Below, piece after piece: positions 33,852 through 42,814 of a stretch of DNA of 64,000 bases (within the stretch, counting starts at the first letter, position 1; each line of letters starts with the position of its first letter). Under the pieces are notes generated by a model. It was not told where the DNA came from. It ran no database searches and was given only the letters and a program-made list of their open reading frames with translations. The stretch is taken from assembly GCA_001314865.1 (NCBI GenBank), contig LJZR01000006.1, forward strand, positions 124,001 to 188,000. Direction: 5' to 3'. The position numbers were made by a program, and so were the translations under genes. The stretch is from Phormidesmis priestleyi Ana. GTDB lineage: Bacteria > Cyanobacteriota > Cyanobacteriia > Phormidesmidales > Phormidesmidaceae.

Positions 33852-34964
33852 ATGAGCAAACTTCCCGTTACAGTGGTTACCGGCTTTTTAGGCGCTGGTA
33901 AAACCACGCTAGTGCGCAATTTGTTGAAGAACAACCAAGGTCGTCGCATTGCAGTCATTGTCAACGAGTTTGGTGAAGTTGGCATTGATGGTGAAGTGCT
34001 GCGCGACTGTCAGGTTTGTGATGAGGATGAAGGTGATAGTGCCAGCAGTAATACCAGCAGTAATACCAGCAGTAATACCAACAGTAATACCAACAGTACC
34101 AACAAAAACAACGGCTCAGCGAACATTCTAGAGTTGGCGAATGGCTGCTTATGCTGCACGGTGCAAGAAGAGTTTTTGCCGACCATGCAGGCGTTGATTG
34201 AGCGTCGTGACGAGCTTGACTGCGTGGTGATTGAAACCTCTGGGTTAGCATTGCCCAAACCCCTGGTTCAAGCTTTTCGCTGGCCCGAGATTCGCACCAG
34301 TGCCACAGTCGATGGCGTGGTCACCGTTGTAGATTGCGAGGCGCTAGCGAAAGGAGAATTGGTGGGCGACTTAGATGCATTGGAGGCACAGCGGCAAGCT
34401 GACGAAGAACTCGATCATGAAACGCCGATTGAAGAGTTGTTTGAAGATCAGCTCGGCTGTGCGGATATGGTGTTGCTCACTAAGGTTGATCGGGTCAGTG
34501 AGCAGGATTTGGCAAAGGTAAAAAACTGGCTATTGAGCGAACTAGCTGATGGGGTAAAAGTGTTGCCCTGCCAAAATGGTGAGCTGAATCCGGATGTGTT
34601 GCTGGGCTTTCAGGCGGCAGTAGAAGATAATTTGGACAGCCGCCATAGCCATCATGACCATGAAGAAGAACATACGCATGACGATGACATTATTTCCATT
34701 CCGCTCACGCTTGAAAAGTCTTTTGAGCCTAAAGCACTGGTAAAACAGCTGACGGAGCTAGTCGGCGAACAGGAAATTTACCGCATCAAGGGATTTGTTT
34801 CAGTGCCAAATAAGCCGATGCGCCTGGTGTTGAATGGGGTGGGTAATCGGTTTGATTATTTTTATGACCGGCCCTGGAAGGCAGATGAACCTCGACAAAC
34901 CAAGCTAGTGGTGATTGGCCATGCGCTAGATGCCCAGAAGATTAACGTCGCGATTGGGGCGTGA
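33852..34964 (+). CDS. cobW: CobW-type G3E GTPase, metal chaperone
   Basis: 370 residues. Walker A GFLGAGKTTL, switch motif NEFGEVGIDG, metal-binding CxCC in ANGCLCC, Walker B CVVIETSGLA, and base-recognition LTKVD. CobW delivers cobalt to the cobaltochelatase in aerobic B12 synthesis; it lies 42 bp after hupE behind the same riboswitch. A Ser/Asn/Thr insertion between switch I and CxCC comes from 12-bp repeats (34044-34100). A His/Asp/Glu stretch (SRHSHHDHEEEHTHDDD) near residue 265 could hold extra metal. Other G3E members handle zinc; the riboswitch favours cobalt. Confidence 0.92.
   Translation: MSKLPVTVVTGFLGAGKTTLVRNLLKNNQGRRIAVIVNEFGEVGIDGEVLRDCQVCDEDEGDSASSNTSSNTSSNTNSNTNSTNKNNGSANILELANGCLCCTVQEEFLPTMQALIERRDELDCVVIETSGLALPKPLVQAFRWPEIRTSATVDGVVTVVDCEALAKGELVGDLDALEAQRQADEELDHETPIEELFEDQLGCADMVLLTKVDRVSEQDLAKVKNWLLSELADGVKVLPCQNGELNPDVLLGFQAAVEDNLDSRHSHHDHEEEHTHDDDIISIPLTLEKSFEPKALVKQLTELVGEQEIYRIKGFVSVPNKPMRLVLNGVGNRFDYFYDRPWKADEPRQTKLVVIGHALDAQKINVAIGA
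34044..34100. repeat. 12-bp tandem repeat, four to five copies, in cobW
   Basis: Unit AGCAGTAATACC, three exact copies then AACAGTAATACC and a partial one. Encodes an Asn/Thr/Ser linker. Confidence 0.94.
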
Positions 34965-35032
34965 ATCTTGCGCACCGGAAAGATGACCGCTTGGGCGAGT
35001 TACTTATAGGCGGCAATACTTGAAGGAATGGT

Positions 35033-35995
35033 ATGAAGGCTTCGGATATCGGTGAGCTGCTGTTGCTGGCAGCATTGTGGGGCGGATCTTTCTTGTTTAT
35101 GCGGATAGCCGCGCCGGTACTAGGGCCGGTGTGGCTGATTGATCTGCGGATGTTGCTGGCAGGATTTGCGCTGTTACCGGTACTGATTGCCGTGCATTCT
35201 AATCGTTATTCTCAGCATTTGAGCGTGAAGCGATTAGAGGATTCTGATAAGATTCCTCAGCCGGTTGCTAACAGCAGCCTGTGGTCCGAGATTCGTGCCA
35301 ACATTTGGCCGCTGCTAATCGCAGGGATGGTGAACTCTGCACTGCCTTTCATGCTGTTGGCCTTTGCCTCGGTTTCTTTGCCGACCGGCTTTACATCTAT
35401 TTTGAATGCGACTTCGCCTTTATTTGGGGCGATTGTAGCAGCCCTTTGGTTTCAAGAAAAGCTCACAGTTAACCGAGTCATTGGGTTTGTTCTGGGCTTT
35501 GTGGGGGTGGCTATTTTGATTGGCTGGAAAGATTTTGTGATAACGCCTACTTTTATGGTGGCCTGTATTGCTAGCTTAATGGCGGCTTTGATGTATGCGA
35601 TCGCAGCACCCTTCATCAAACAAACCCTATCCGGCGTTTCTCCTTTGATCATCGCCACCATCAGTCAGCTAGGCGCGGCTATCATCCTCTTACCAGCCTT
35701 GCCCTTCACAGCACCGTCAACATTTCCAAGTCCAACCATTCTGCTCACCGTCTTGGCACTCGCTTTATTTTCTACCTCACTGGCCTACATTTTGTACTTT
35801 CGCCTCATTCAAAATATTGGCTCAACTCGGGCCCTTACGGTCACCTTTTTGGTGCCAATATTTGCCATGCTCTGGGGCCGACTATTTTTATCCGAGCCCA
35901 TCACAGCTTCCATGGTATTTGGCTGTGCGCTTATTTTACTCGGCACCGCCTTTGCCAATAATCTAATCCTTCGAAGTGTCTCTGATCCAAGTTAG
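35033..35995 (+). CDS. EamA/DMT-superfamily transporter
   Basis: 320 residues with ten predicted membrane helices in two EamA repeats. First repeat: LLLLAALWGGSFLFMRIAA through FTSILNATSPLFGAIVAALW; second: IASLMAALMYAIAAPFIKQ through ALTVTFLVPIFAMLWG, the usual conserved helix ends. Exports a small metabolite or amino acid; substrate not predictable. 68 bp after cobW on the same strand, perhaps read through from that operon. Confidence 0.9.
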   Translation: MKASDIGELLLLAALWGGSFLFMRIAAPVLGPVWLIDLRMLLAGFALLPVLIAVHSNRYSQHLSVKRLEDSDKIPQPVANSSLWSEIRANIWPLLIAGMVNSALPFMLLAFASVSLPTGFTSILNATSPLFGAIVAALWFQEKLTVNRVIGFVLGFVGVAILIGWKDFVITPTFMVACIASLMAALMYAIAAPFIKQTLSGVSPLIIATISQLGAAIILLPALPFTAPSTFPSPTILLTVLALALFSTSLAYILYFRLIQNIGSTRALTVTFLVPIFAMLWGRLFLSEPITASMVFGCALILLGTAFANNLILRSVSDPS

Positions 35996-36050
35996 TAACG
36001 AGCAAAGGGGCCGTCATGACAGGGCCTACCGCAAAACAGTTAACCGTCTG

Positions 36051-37583
36051 CTAACCATCTGCATTTGAGCGTAGGCATTTTATATGGCCAACAATTTCAA
36101 TAACAGAACGTTTGCCGCCTGGAAGTAGAAACCAAAATAAAACATAAAGGCTGCTGAACCCAATAGCCTCTGCACTTAGTCTAAAAAAACTGTTGTCAAT
36201 GTTCGATACCCCTGGCTGACTCCAGAACAAACAAAGGGCGCTGGCAATAGAGGCAACAGCAGGCCGCCACATGGTGCCCCAAAAATCGGCCGTTGTTAGC
36301 GGTGATTTTTGCAAACAGTAAGCGACTGAAGGATAAGTCAGCGCACAGGTGCCCAAGGTGTAGCCCATCGCAATGCCGTAAGCACCTTGGGTCGCTCCAA
36401 TGCAAACTGCAACAATCAACAGAGGTGTGTGAATGAGACCCCAGTGCAACTGCCGTTGCGTTTGCCCTGAAGACATATAGAGCCATTTAGTGACCTTGTG
36501 CGCGCTACCTACAAACATAGCGATCGCTAGCAGTCGAAAAATCGGCACTGCTGCTAGCCACTGATCGCCCAATAGCACCAGTATCACTTCTTCAGCCGCC
36601 ACATACAAAAAAGCGAGCGATGGCAGACAGATTGCAAAAAGGGGCATAATACCCCACCGACAATACTGGCGATAGGCCTCTTTATCACCATAAGCACGGC
36701 TAAAGCTAGCAACCGCTACATCGAACAGTGAAAAATAAACCTGTGTAAATGGAAAAGCCGCCCACCGATAGGCAACATCATAAAAGCCCAGTGCTGTAGC
36801 CCCACTGATATAGCCGACCAAAATTCGATCTAACTGCATTCCAATCCGGGTGAGAAAGCGAAATCCGGTCAGGTTAGCACCGTAAGAAAGCATAGCTTTG
36901 GTACTATGATCAGCCTTAGCGCTGTCATTGCCCTGTATCCGAGTCGGACGCCAGCGACAGGTTAGCCAATATGCAATGCCTTGAACAACCTGCATTACCA
37001 CCACTTGTAGCATGAGTGCCCAGTAGCCCAGCCCTAGCCAAGCGGCCCCAACGGCTGCAACAGTCGCGATCGCGATCGCTCCCAACTCAATCGCCGTCAG
37101 CAGCTCAAACTTCATTTGCCTTTTCAACAGCGCCTTATGCTGAAAAGACAAACAAAGACTAAAAAATCCTACCGACATAGCCCAGGTCAGCAGCGTCAGC
37201 GAGGGCTGGTGATAGAACTTAGCCGTTACTGGCCCCAGTAATATCATGCCTGCCATGATCGCAGCGTTCACCTTGAGTGAAAACCAAAAAGTCTCGCTGG
37301 CCTGCTGATGATTGAGTGACTGTTGCTGTACGGTTGCGCTCTCTAGCCCCAGATTACTCAGGCTATCGCCAAACGACAACAGCGGCATCACCATTGCCAC
37401 CAGGCCAAAGTCAGCCGGGGTCACCAATCGTGCCAGCACGGCTGTTGCGACAATGCCAATGACTAGCTTAAAGGGCTGAGCCGCAACGGTAATGAGCCCC
37501 GATTGGAGCGATCGCCGCTTAAGCAGAGCGCCTGAAGTCTCAGTTTGGCTGTATTGTTCAAAGTATTGTTCAAAGTCAGCCAT
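36051..37583 (-). CDS. Wzx-type polysaccharide flippase (MOP superfamily)
   Basis: 510 residues, about 12-14 membrane helices. Opening KLVIGIVATAVLARLVTPADFGLVAMVMPL and the region RFLTRIGMQLDRILVGYISGA are typical of oligosaccharide flippases. It moves lipid-linked sugar units across the inner membrane. Last gene of the minus-strand polysaccharide operon. The N-terminus has a duplicated FEQY from a 12-bp repeat near 37552-37576. Confidence 0.9.
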   Translation of the reverse strand: MADFEQYFEQYSQTETSGALLKRRSLQSGLITVAAQPFKLVIGIVATAVLARLVTPADFGLVAMVMPLLSFGDSLSNLGLESATVQQQSLNHQQASETFWFSLKVNAAIMAGMILLGPVTAKFYHQPSLTLLTWAMSVGFFSLCLSFQHKALLKRQMKFELLTAIELGAIAIATVAAVGAAWLGLGYWALMLQVVVMQVVQGIAYWLTCRWRPTRIQGNDSAKADHSTKAMLSYGANLTGFRFLTRIGMQLDRILVGYISGATALGFYDVAYRWAAFPFTQVYFSLFDVAVASFSRAYGDKEAYRQYCRWGIMPLFAICLPSLAFLYVAAEEVILVLLGDQWLAAVPIFRLLAIAMFVGSAHKVTKWLYMSSGQTQRQLHWGLIHTPLLIVAVCIGATQGAYGIAMGYTLGTCALTYPSVAYCLQKSPLTTADFWGTMWRPAVASIASALCLFWSQPGVSNIDNSFFRLSAEAIGFSSLYVLFWFLLPGGKRSVIEIVGHIKCLRSNADG

Positions 37584-37668
37584 AGAGAAAAGGAAGGTTG
37601 CTCATAAGGGCGTTGGGTAAATGGTTTAAGAATTGGCCATGCGTCGGGGAAAAGAATACTTGATACGG

Positions 37669-38616
37669 CTAAGAGACAGCAGCTTCTGACAACACAGCAG
37701 ATTGCCGTGACTTTTCCCAAAAGAAACCGGCAACCATGGCCATTTGAGAGAGTAAAAATAGTCCGGATAGTGACAGCTGAAAGGCATTGATTCGCTGCTT
37801 CAGCGGGTAGGCCAAAAGGTTGATATAAAAAGAGAACGGCTCAATCTGGATTTTCTCTTGGCTGCGTTTGGCGCGGGCCGTGTGAAAGTAGAATGCGCCG
37901 CGCCCATAGCTGAAATGCTGTTTCCAAAAGGAGCGAAACGAAAGATCGTGGGCGTGAACAATGTTGACCTCAGGCGCATAGACCAAGGGATAGTTGTTTT
38001 GTCGCCAGCGATCGCACAGCTCTCTATCTTCAGAGGCAATCCGCAAATCGGCATTAAATCCGCCCACCGCTAAAAATGTTTTTTTAGAAACCCCCATATT
38101 GTTAGAGGTAAAGAAGCGAATAGCGGTTTCTTGCTTGTGAAAATACGCATAGAGGTAGTCGATTAGCTGCTGCGAAGCCGATGAGTAAGGATTACGGGGA
38201 AGTGCATTAAGCGTATGACCGCCTACGAGCGCCTCGGGCGAGGTTTGAAGACGCTGGGCGATGCAAGTAACCCAGTCGGGCTTGGGCATACAGTCATCAT
38301 CCGTAAAGGCAATATAGTCTCCTTTGGCATGGGCGACCCCAGTATTTCGGGCCGCACCGGGCCCTGCATTTTCTTGTTTAAGCAATTGAATATCTAGCTC
38401 GATATCTAGCTCGCCGCTGGCTGATTCTCTGGCTGATTCTCTGGCTAATTCTATGACATCAGCAAGGTCAGTATCGCTGCCGTCATCCACCACCACCACT
38501 TCAAAACAATCACGTGGATAGTCTAGGGCCTGTAGCGATCGCAAACAATTCGCTAACTGATGGGGCCGGTTGTAGGTTGGAATCACAATTGAGAATGAAA
38601 GCGGCACGATAGACAT
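37669..38616 (-). CDS. Family 2 glycosyltransferase
   Basis: About 315 residues from the ATG at 38616 (MSIVPLSFSIVIPTYNRP); the frame extends upstream into a 13-bp repeat that is clearly noncoding. GT-A fold: FSIVIPTYNRPHQL, FEVVVVDDGSD, AFTDDDCMPKPDW with the DxD-type metal site. A Glu/Leu/Ser/Ala insertion (ARESARESASGELDIELDIQ) comes from 12-bp repeats at 38419-38454. The C-terminal hydrophobic part may contact membrane. Third glycosyltransferase of the operon. Confidence 0.9.
   Translation of the reverse strand: MSIVPLSFSIVIPTYNRPHQLANCLRSLQALDYPRDCFEVVVVDDGSDTDLADVIELARESARESASGELDIELDIQLLKQENAGPGAARNTGVAHAKGDYIAFTDDDCMPKPDWVTCIAQRLQTSPEALVGGHTLNALPRNPYSSASQQLIDYLYAYFHKQETAIRFFTSNNMGVSKKTFLAVGGFNADLRIASEDRELCDRWRQNNYPLVYAPEVNIVHAHDLSFRSFWKQHFSYGRGAFYFHTARAKRSQEKIQIEPFSFYINLLAYPLKQRINAFQLSLSGLFLLSQMAMVAGFFWEKSRQSAVLSEAAVS
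38419..38454. repeat. 12-bp tandem repeat, three copies, in a glycosyltransferase gene
   Basis: GGCTGATTCTCT twice exactly, then GGCTAATTCTAT. Confidence 0.93.
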
Positions 38617-38694
38617 AACGTAAGACTCGATAGAGAACTGCGAGGAAGGCGAGAAGTTTGGATAAATTCGATATAGATTCAGGCGAAATGCAAA

Positions 38695-38771
38695 GTGATA
38701 GAAGCAAGTGATAGAAGCAAGTGACAGAAGCAAGTGACAGAAGCAAGTGACAGAAGCAAACGATAGAAACC
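38695..38771. repeat. 13-bp tandem repeat, about six copies, between glycosyltransferase genes
   Basis: Two copies of GTGATAGAAGCAA, three of GTGACAGAAGCAA, then a decayed copy. It fills most of the gap between the two genes up to the end of the upstream one (38776). The period of 13 shows the region is not translated. Confidence 0.95.
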
Positions 38772-38775
38772 AGGA

Positions 38776-40026
38776 TTAAGAAGGGCTGTATAGAGGAGCA
38801 TGGGCTGCGATCGCCGCATCCCCAACAAGACTGTTGTACAACCCTAAAAAACTCTCAAGGCAGCGAGTTTCACTAAATTCAGCAAGCGCCCTGCGACGGC
38901 CTGCTGCGCCCATTTGTTCAGCCACACTGCGCTGCTGCAAAATCGGCAGCAAGGCCGCAGTCAAGGCATCGACATTGCCGGGTGGAACCAGCATCCCAGC
39001 GGTCTGGCCAGAACCAGCAACAGAACCGGCAGCAGAACCCACAATCTCAGGTTGCGCGCCCACTGCACTTGCCACCACCGCCGTACCGCGCATCATGGCT
39101 TCTGTGGTGACATTGCCAAATGGCTCAGCCCACAAGGAGGGCACCACCTGCACCCACACCGAATCGAACTGTTGCTCCAGTTCAGCACGCGACAAATGGC
39201 CCAGCCAAACCACCCGATCTTCAAATCCTAGCTGCTGAGCCAACACTTTCAACGCCACCGCTTCTACGCCTCTTCCCGCCACTTTTAGCTGTGCATTAGG
39301 CACCTGTTTGCTAACTTTGGCAAAAGCCCTGAACAGGGTTTCAACACCCTTTTCAGCTGAGAATCTGCCCGCGTAACCCACCGTAGGTGGATCGCTAAGC
39401 GGTGGACGAGGAGGCCTTTCGGGCACACCGTTATAAATGACGCTCACCGATTCCATGCCAGCGGCCTCCAGCGTTTGTTTCATGCCCGTGCTCAAGGCCA
39501 CAACCCGATCAAACGTTCCTTTCCAACGGTTCCACAAAGCTCGCTGCACCATCATAAAAATCCAGCTCTGTGGCGTGAAGCAGCCTGATTTAAGGCAGCT
39601 GGCTCCCGGATCGAAGCGGCAGGCCGTGCCGTCGGGCAAAATGTTAGTGCCCATCGGACAAATCGCCTTGTAAACTGCCGTTTGATAAAGGCTAGGATAA
39701 GACCGTAACAAAGGCAGAATGAGTGGGGAGAGCTGCCACATAAACATTCGCACATGAACAACGTCAGGTTGAAACTCTCTCAAGGCTCGTTTGAGCGTTT
39801 GGTAGGCGGAAAGATTAAACGTTTGCGAAATAACTTGAGTTCGGCTCTCAGTGGTGCCGTAGCAAATATAGTCAGCCAAAATAGGACTATTCGTGACAAC
39901 TTCTGCATTGCTGGCAAACAGTCGGGCATCATGGCCGCGATCGCGCAGCTGCTGCCGCAGCGTTAACATTTGAATCTCTGCCCCACCCGTCGCCCCACCA
40001 TAGTCATTCACCAACAGAATTTTCAT
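38776..40026 (-). CDS. Family 4 glycosyltransferase (GT-B)
   Basis: 416 residues. N-terminal VNDYGGATGGAEIQMLTL, then the C-terminal donor-binding half with VGYAGRFSAEKGVETLFRAF, VWLGHLSRAEL and VVPSLWAEPFGNVTTEAMMRG, the GT4 EX7E-type region. Transfers a sugar from a nucleotide donor during exopolysaccharide or O-antigen assembly. 57 bp after the upstream GT2 gene. Confidence 0.92.
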   Translation of the reverse strand: MKILLVNDYGGATGGAEIQMLTLRQQLRDRGHDARLFASNAEVVTNSPILADYICYGTTESRTQVISQTFNLSAYQTLKRALREFQPDVVHVRMFMWQLSPLILPLLRSYPSLYQTAVYKAICPMGTNILPDGTACRFDPGASCLKSGCFTPQSWIFMMVQRALWNRWKGTFDRVVALSTGMKQTLEAAGMESVSVIYNGVPERPPRPPLSDPPTVGYAGRFSAEKGVETLFRAFAKVSKQVPNAQLKVAGRGVEAVALKVLAQQLGFEDRVVWLGHLSRAELEQQFDSVWVQVVPSLWAEPFGNVTTEAMMRGTAVVASAVGAQPEIVGSAAGSVAGSGQTAGMLVPPGNVDALTAALLPILQQRSVAEQMGAAGRRRALAEFSETRCLESFLGLYNSLVGDAAIAAHAPLYSPS

Positions 40027-40083
40027 AGCAGCTTAGATAAAAAGCAGTTGAATCACTAACCAAACGAGGGCAAAATCGTCGTC

Positions 40084-41319
40084 TTATCGACAAAGCGCAG
40101 CGACCTGCTCTGAGGGAGAATCTGCTAAGACAGCAACGGGCCTTTCTAGCGGCGCTTGCAAATGCCTGCGGGCATATCGGCGGGTCATTATTCGATTAAT
40201 CATTGTTTCGGTCGGAGCCAGCAGTCCATACATCAGCAGCTTGTGTGGCAAAGAGCGTCTATCTGTTAGGCCCATTTTGTTTAGGATTGGCTTAAGAATC
40301 GTGTCTCGTCGTCGCCAGCCAAGCGCCTTGTACTTTTGTTTAAAGTAACCGTCTTCAGCGAGGTTCCACTTTTCTTGTAAACGCGCTAAGCTCCTAAGCT
40401 CCCAGTCATGACTCCAGCGCAACATATAAAAAGGCAGGTCGCGCCAAGCCAGAGTTGGCCCCGGAACGTAGGTCACTACGCTGTCAGGCTCAAAATATAC
40501 GGTGCGGCCCAGCGCCATCACATTCATACAAAAATCTAAATGCTCTTTGGTGTTGAGCAGCGATTCGTCAAACGGCCCAAGCGTTTCAAAAACATCGGCA
40601 CGAACCAGCATACAGTGAAACTCACACAGCTCTGTTTCGCACTGCTTTAGGCTAGGAAGCACCGCTTTAACCGCTTTATCTTGCAGATACATTTTTTCTC
40701 TCAGGTGGCGGCGGCTGTTTACATCCACCACAATGTGCGACTCTCCACCCGCAAAGTGAACCACTTCATGAACCGGCTCTTCGTGACACATTAAAGGGCC
40801 TACCACGGTTGCCCCTGTATTTTCGGCACAGGTGATAAGCCGTTTTAGCCATCCGGGCTGTACCACAACATCGTTATCTACAAACACCACATAGGGTGTA
40901 TCTACTTCTGCCAAACCTATATTGCGAGCGCGATTAGGCCATAGATAATGGTTGCGACGAATCAACTTAAAGCCTTTTTCGCTTGACTGCTGTTCGATAT
41001 ATTCGCGCTCTGGAGACGGTGAGTTGCCATCTACATAAATCAACTTAAAGGGCATCTGAGTATGCTCATATAGGCTGTCTAAAGACGCCCTGGCATAGCT
41101 AAATCGCTCGCGAGGAGAAACCACAATTGTGACTTCTGGCGTGACTTCTGGCGTGACTTCTGGCGTGACTTCTGGCGTGACTTTTGGCGTGACTTTTGGC
41201 ATACTTCCTACCGAAGAGGTCTCCAATATCTTCTGGAATTTTGTCTCCTGAGATTTTGTCTCCTGAGATTTTGTCTCCTGGCGTTTTTCCTCTTGGGCTT
41301 TCACATCTTCTGATGACAT
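40084..41319 (-). CDS. Family 2 glycosyltransferase with repeat-rich N-terminus
   Basis: 411 residues. The first 65 residues are repeats (QETKS x3, VTPE x4-6) encoded by 15-bp and 12-bp tandem units; the GT-A domain follows: VTIVVSPRERFSYARASLDS, FKLIYVDGNSPSPE, ARNIGLAEVDTPYVVFVDND with the DND metal motif. The C-terminal third is not conserved to my eye. Lies 11 bp after the FAD oxidoreductase. Confidence 0.88.
   Translation of the reverse strand: MSSEDVKAQEEKRQETKSQETKSQETKFQKILETSSVGSMPKVTPKVTPEVTPEVTPEVTPEVTIVVSPRERFSYARASLDSLYEHTQMPFKLIYVDGNSPSPEREYIEQQSSEKGFKLIRRNHYLWPNRARNIGLAEVDTPYVVFVDNDVVVQPGWLKRLITCAENTGATVVGPLMCHEEPVHEVVHFAGGESHIVVDVNSRRHLREKMYLQDKAVKAVLPSLKQCETELCEFHCMLVRADVFETLGPFDESLLNTKEHLDFCMNVMALGRTVYFEPDSVVTYVPGPTLAWRDLPFYMLRWSHDWELRSLARLQEKWNLAEDGYFKQKYKALGWRRRDTILKPILNKMGLTDRRSLPHKLLMYGLLAPTETMINRIMTRRYARRHLQAPLERPVAVLADSPSEQVAALCR
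41129..41200. repeat. 12-bp tandem repeat, six copies, in a glycosyltransferase gene
   Basis: GTGACTTCTGGC four times exactly, then GTGACTTTTGGC twice; encodes VTPE/VTPK. Confidence 0.96.
41238..41282. repeat. 15-bp tandem repeat, three copies, same glycosyltransferase gene
   Basis: ATTTTGTCTCCTGAG twice and a third partial copy, encoding QETKS near the N-terminus. Confidence 0.94.
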
Positions 41320-41329
41320 AATTTACCTC

Positions 41330-42814
41330 CTAAACTGAGCCTGCATAAGCTTCTACCGGTTCTTCTCGTGGTTTTAGAACCTTGGTGGCATCATTCCACT
41401 GTTCTTTAGTAAATTCTTCGTGATATGACCGCTCAACATTTACATTCCAGAGATCGTGCGTTTCTCCTAAAATATTTTTGGCGGCTAGCAGACCAGTGAG
41501 CATGGAGTGATCTTGATTGTTGTATCGGTGCATACCATTACGGCCTATGGTCTGCAAATTTTCAAACTGCTGCAAATAGGTTTGAATCACATCTAGGTGT
41601 TCTCGATACATGCCGTCGTAAACAGGGTAGGCCTTCTTTTGGCGAATGACGGTACCGTCTTCGATATATTTTGTATCAGGCACCAAGCCTAGTCCAACAA
41701 TTTCTTCGGCAGCTTGGGCAATAAGATCTTTATCCGACATTTCCCAAAGGCGATCGCCCTCACTGCAAAAGTATTCCATCCCTACACAGGTTTTACTAGC
41801 ATCAGGAACCATGGCTGCACTCCAATTTTTAAAGTTTTGGATACGGCCCACTTTAAATTCTGGACTGTGAATGTAAATCCAGTTATCAGGAAAGATGTCT
41901 TTAAGGTTAATAACCAGCGGCACAATCAAAAAATCGCGATATTTAAGCCCTTTGGCCGCATTAATCACAGAGTCAGGCGGAGCCGGGTTGAGACATCTTG
42001 CGAGCGCTGTGATAGGCATACTAGAGACAAAATTTTCTGCCGATACCTCTATGACTTCGCCCTCTTTTTCAGCGATTACGCGCAAAATACGCTTGCCGTC
42101 ATGCTCAATTTTAGTCACCCGCGTTTTCATATGAACGGGTGTCCCTTTACTCTCCAAAATTTGTTGGCAGCGCTCCCACATCATACCAGGGCCATAAATC
42201 GGATAGTCAAACGCTTTAATCAGCGTTTTGGTATCGTTACTGCCAAACATCGCGTTGATAACAGCTTTTTTCAACGAGAGTCCTTGAATGCGCTGCGCGG
42301 CCCATTCTGCCTGAATTTTATCGCAAGGAATTCCCCAAACCTTTTCTGTATAAGACTTAAAAAAGGTTCTATACAAGCGACCTCCAAATCGCTCAATTAC
42401 CCATTCTTCTAAGTTCTCAGCCTCTGAGCCAGGATGTAACTTACTTTTAAATCTCGATTTTAGATAGCTCAAAATAATTAGGCTGCTGTCGGTCACACCC
42501 AAATTGCTCAACGTGCTCGCAATCGATAGCGGGTAGTCAAAAAATTTGCCCCGGTAATAAATGCGAGAAAGACGAGGCACCTGAATAAATTCATCTCCCA
42601 AAATTTCTTTCCAGATTTGCTGAACTTCACCCACCTTTGTAAAAAATCGGTGTCCACCAATATCGAATCGATACCCTCGATAGGTTTCTGTTCGAGAAAT
42701 GCCGCCAACCTTATCGGCCTGCTCAAAGATGAGAGATTTCTTACCTTTCTTAGCCAGTTCATAGGCTGCGGTCAGCCCTGCTGGCCCTGCCCCTATCACT
42801 ACAGTATCGGTCAT
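41330..42814 (-). CDS. FAD-dependent oxidoreductase (UDP-galactopyranose mutase/amine-oxidase-like)
   Basis: About 494 residues from the ATG at 42814 (MTDTVVIGAGPAGLTAAYEL); the longer frame to 42859 lacks family support. Rossmann motif GAGPAGLTAAYELAKKG, then RFDIGGHRFFTKVGEV, which fits the NAD(P)/FAD oxidoreductases found in sugar clusters, and near the end QTIGRNGMHRYNNQDHSMLT with the FAD-binding Gly and Asp. First gene of the polysaccharide operon; it probably modifies a sugar nucleotide or lipid-linked sugar. Confidence 0.85.
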   Translation of the reverse strand: MTDTVVIGAGPAGLTAAYELAKKGKKSLIFEQADKVGGISRTETYRGYRFDIGGHRFFTKVGEVQQIWKEILGDEFIQVPRLSRIYYRGKFFDYPLSIASTLSNLGVTDSSLIILSYLKSRFKSKLHPGSEAENLEEWVIERFGGRLYRTFFKSYTEKVWGIPCDKIQAEWAAQRIQGLSLKKAVINAMFGSNDTKTLIKAFDYPIYGPGMMWERCQQILESKGTPVHMKTRVTKIEHDGKRILRVIAEKEGEVIEVSAENFVSSMPITALARCLNPAPPDSVINAAKGLKYRDFLIVPLVINLKDIFPDNWIYIHSPEFKVGRIQNFKNWSAAMVPDASKTCVGMEYFCSEGDRLWEMSDKDLIAQAAEEIVGLGLVPDTKYIEDGTVIRQKKAYPVYDGMYREHLDVIQTYLQQFENLQTIGRNGMHRYNNQDHSMLTGLLAAKNILGETHDLWNVNVERSYHEEFTKEQWNDATKVLKPREEPVEAYAGSV

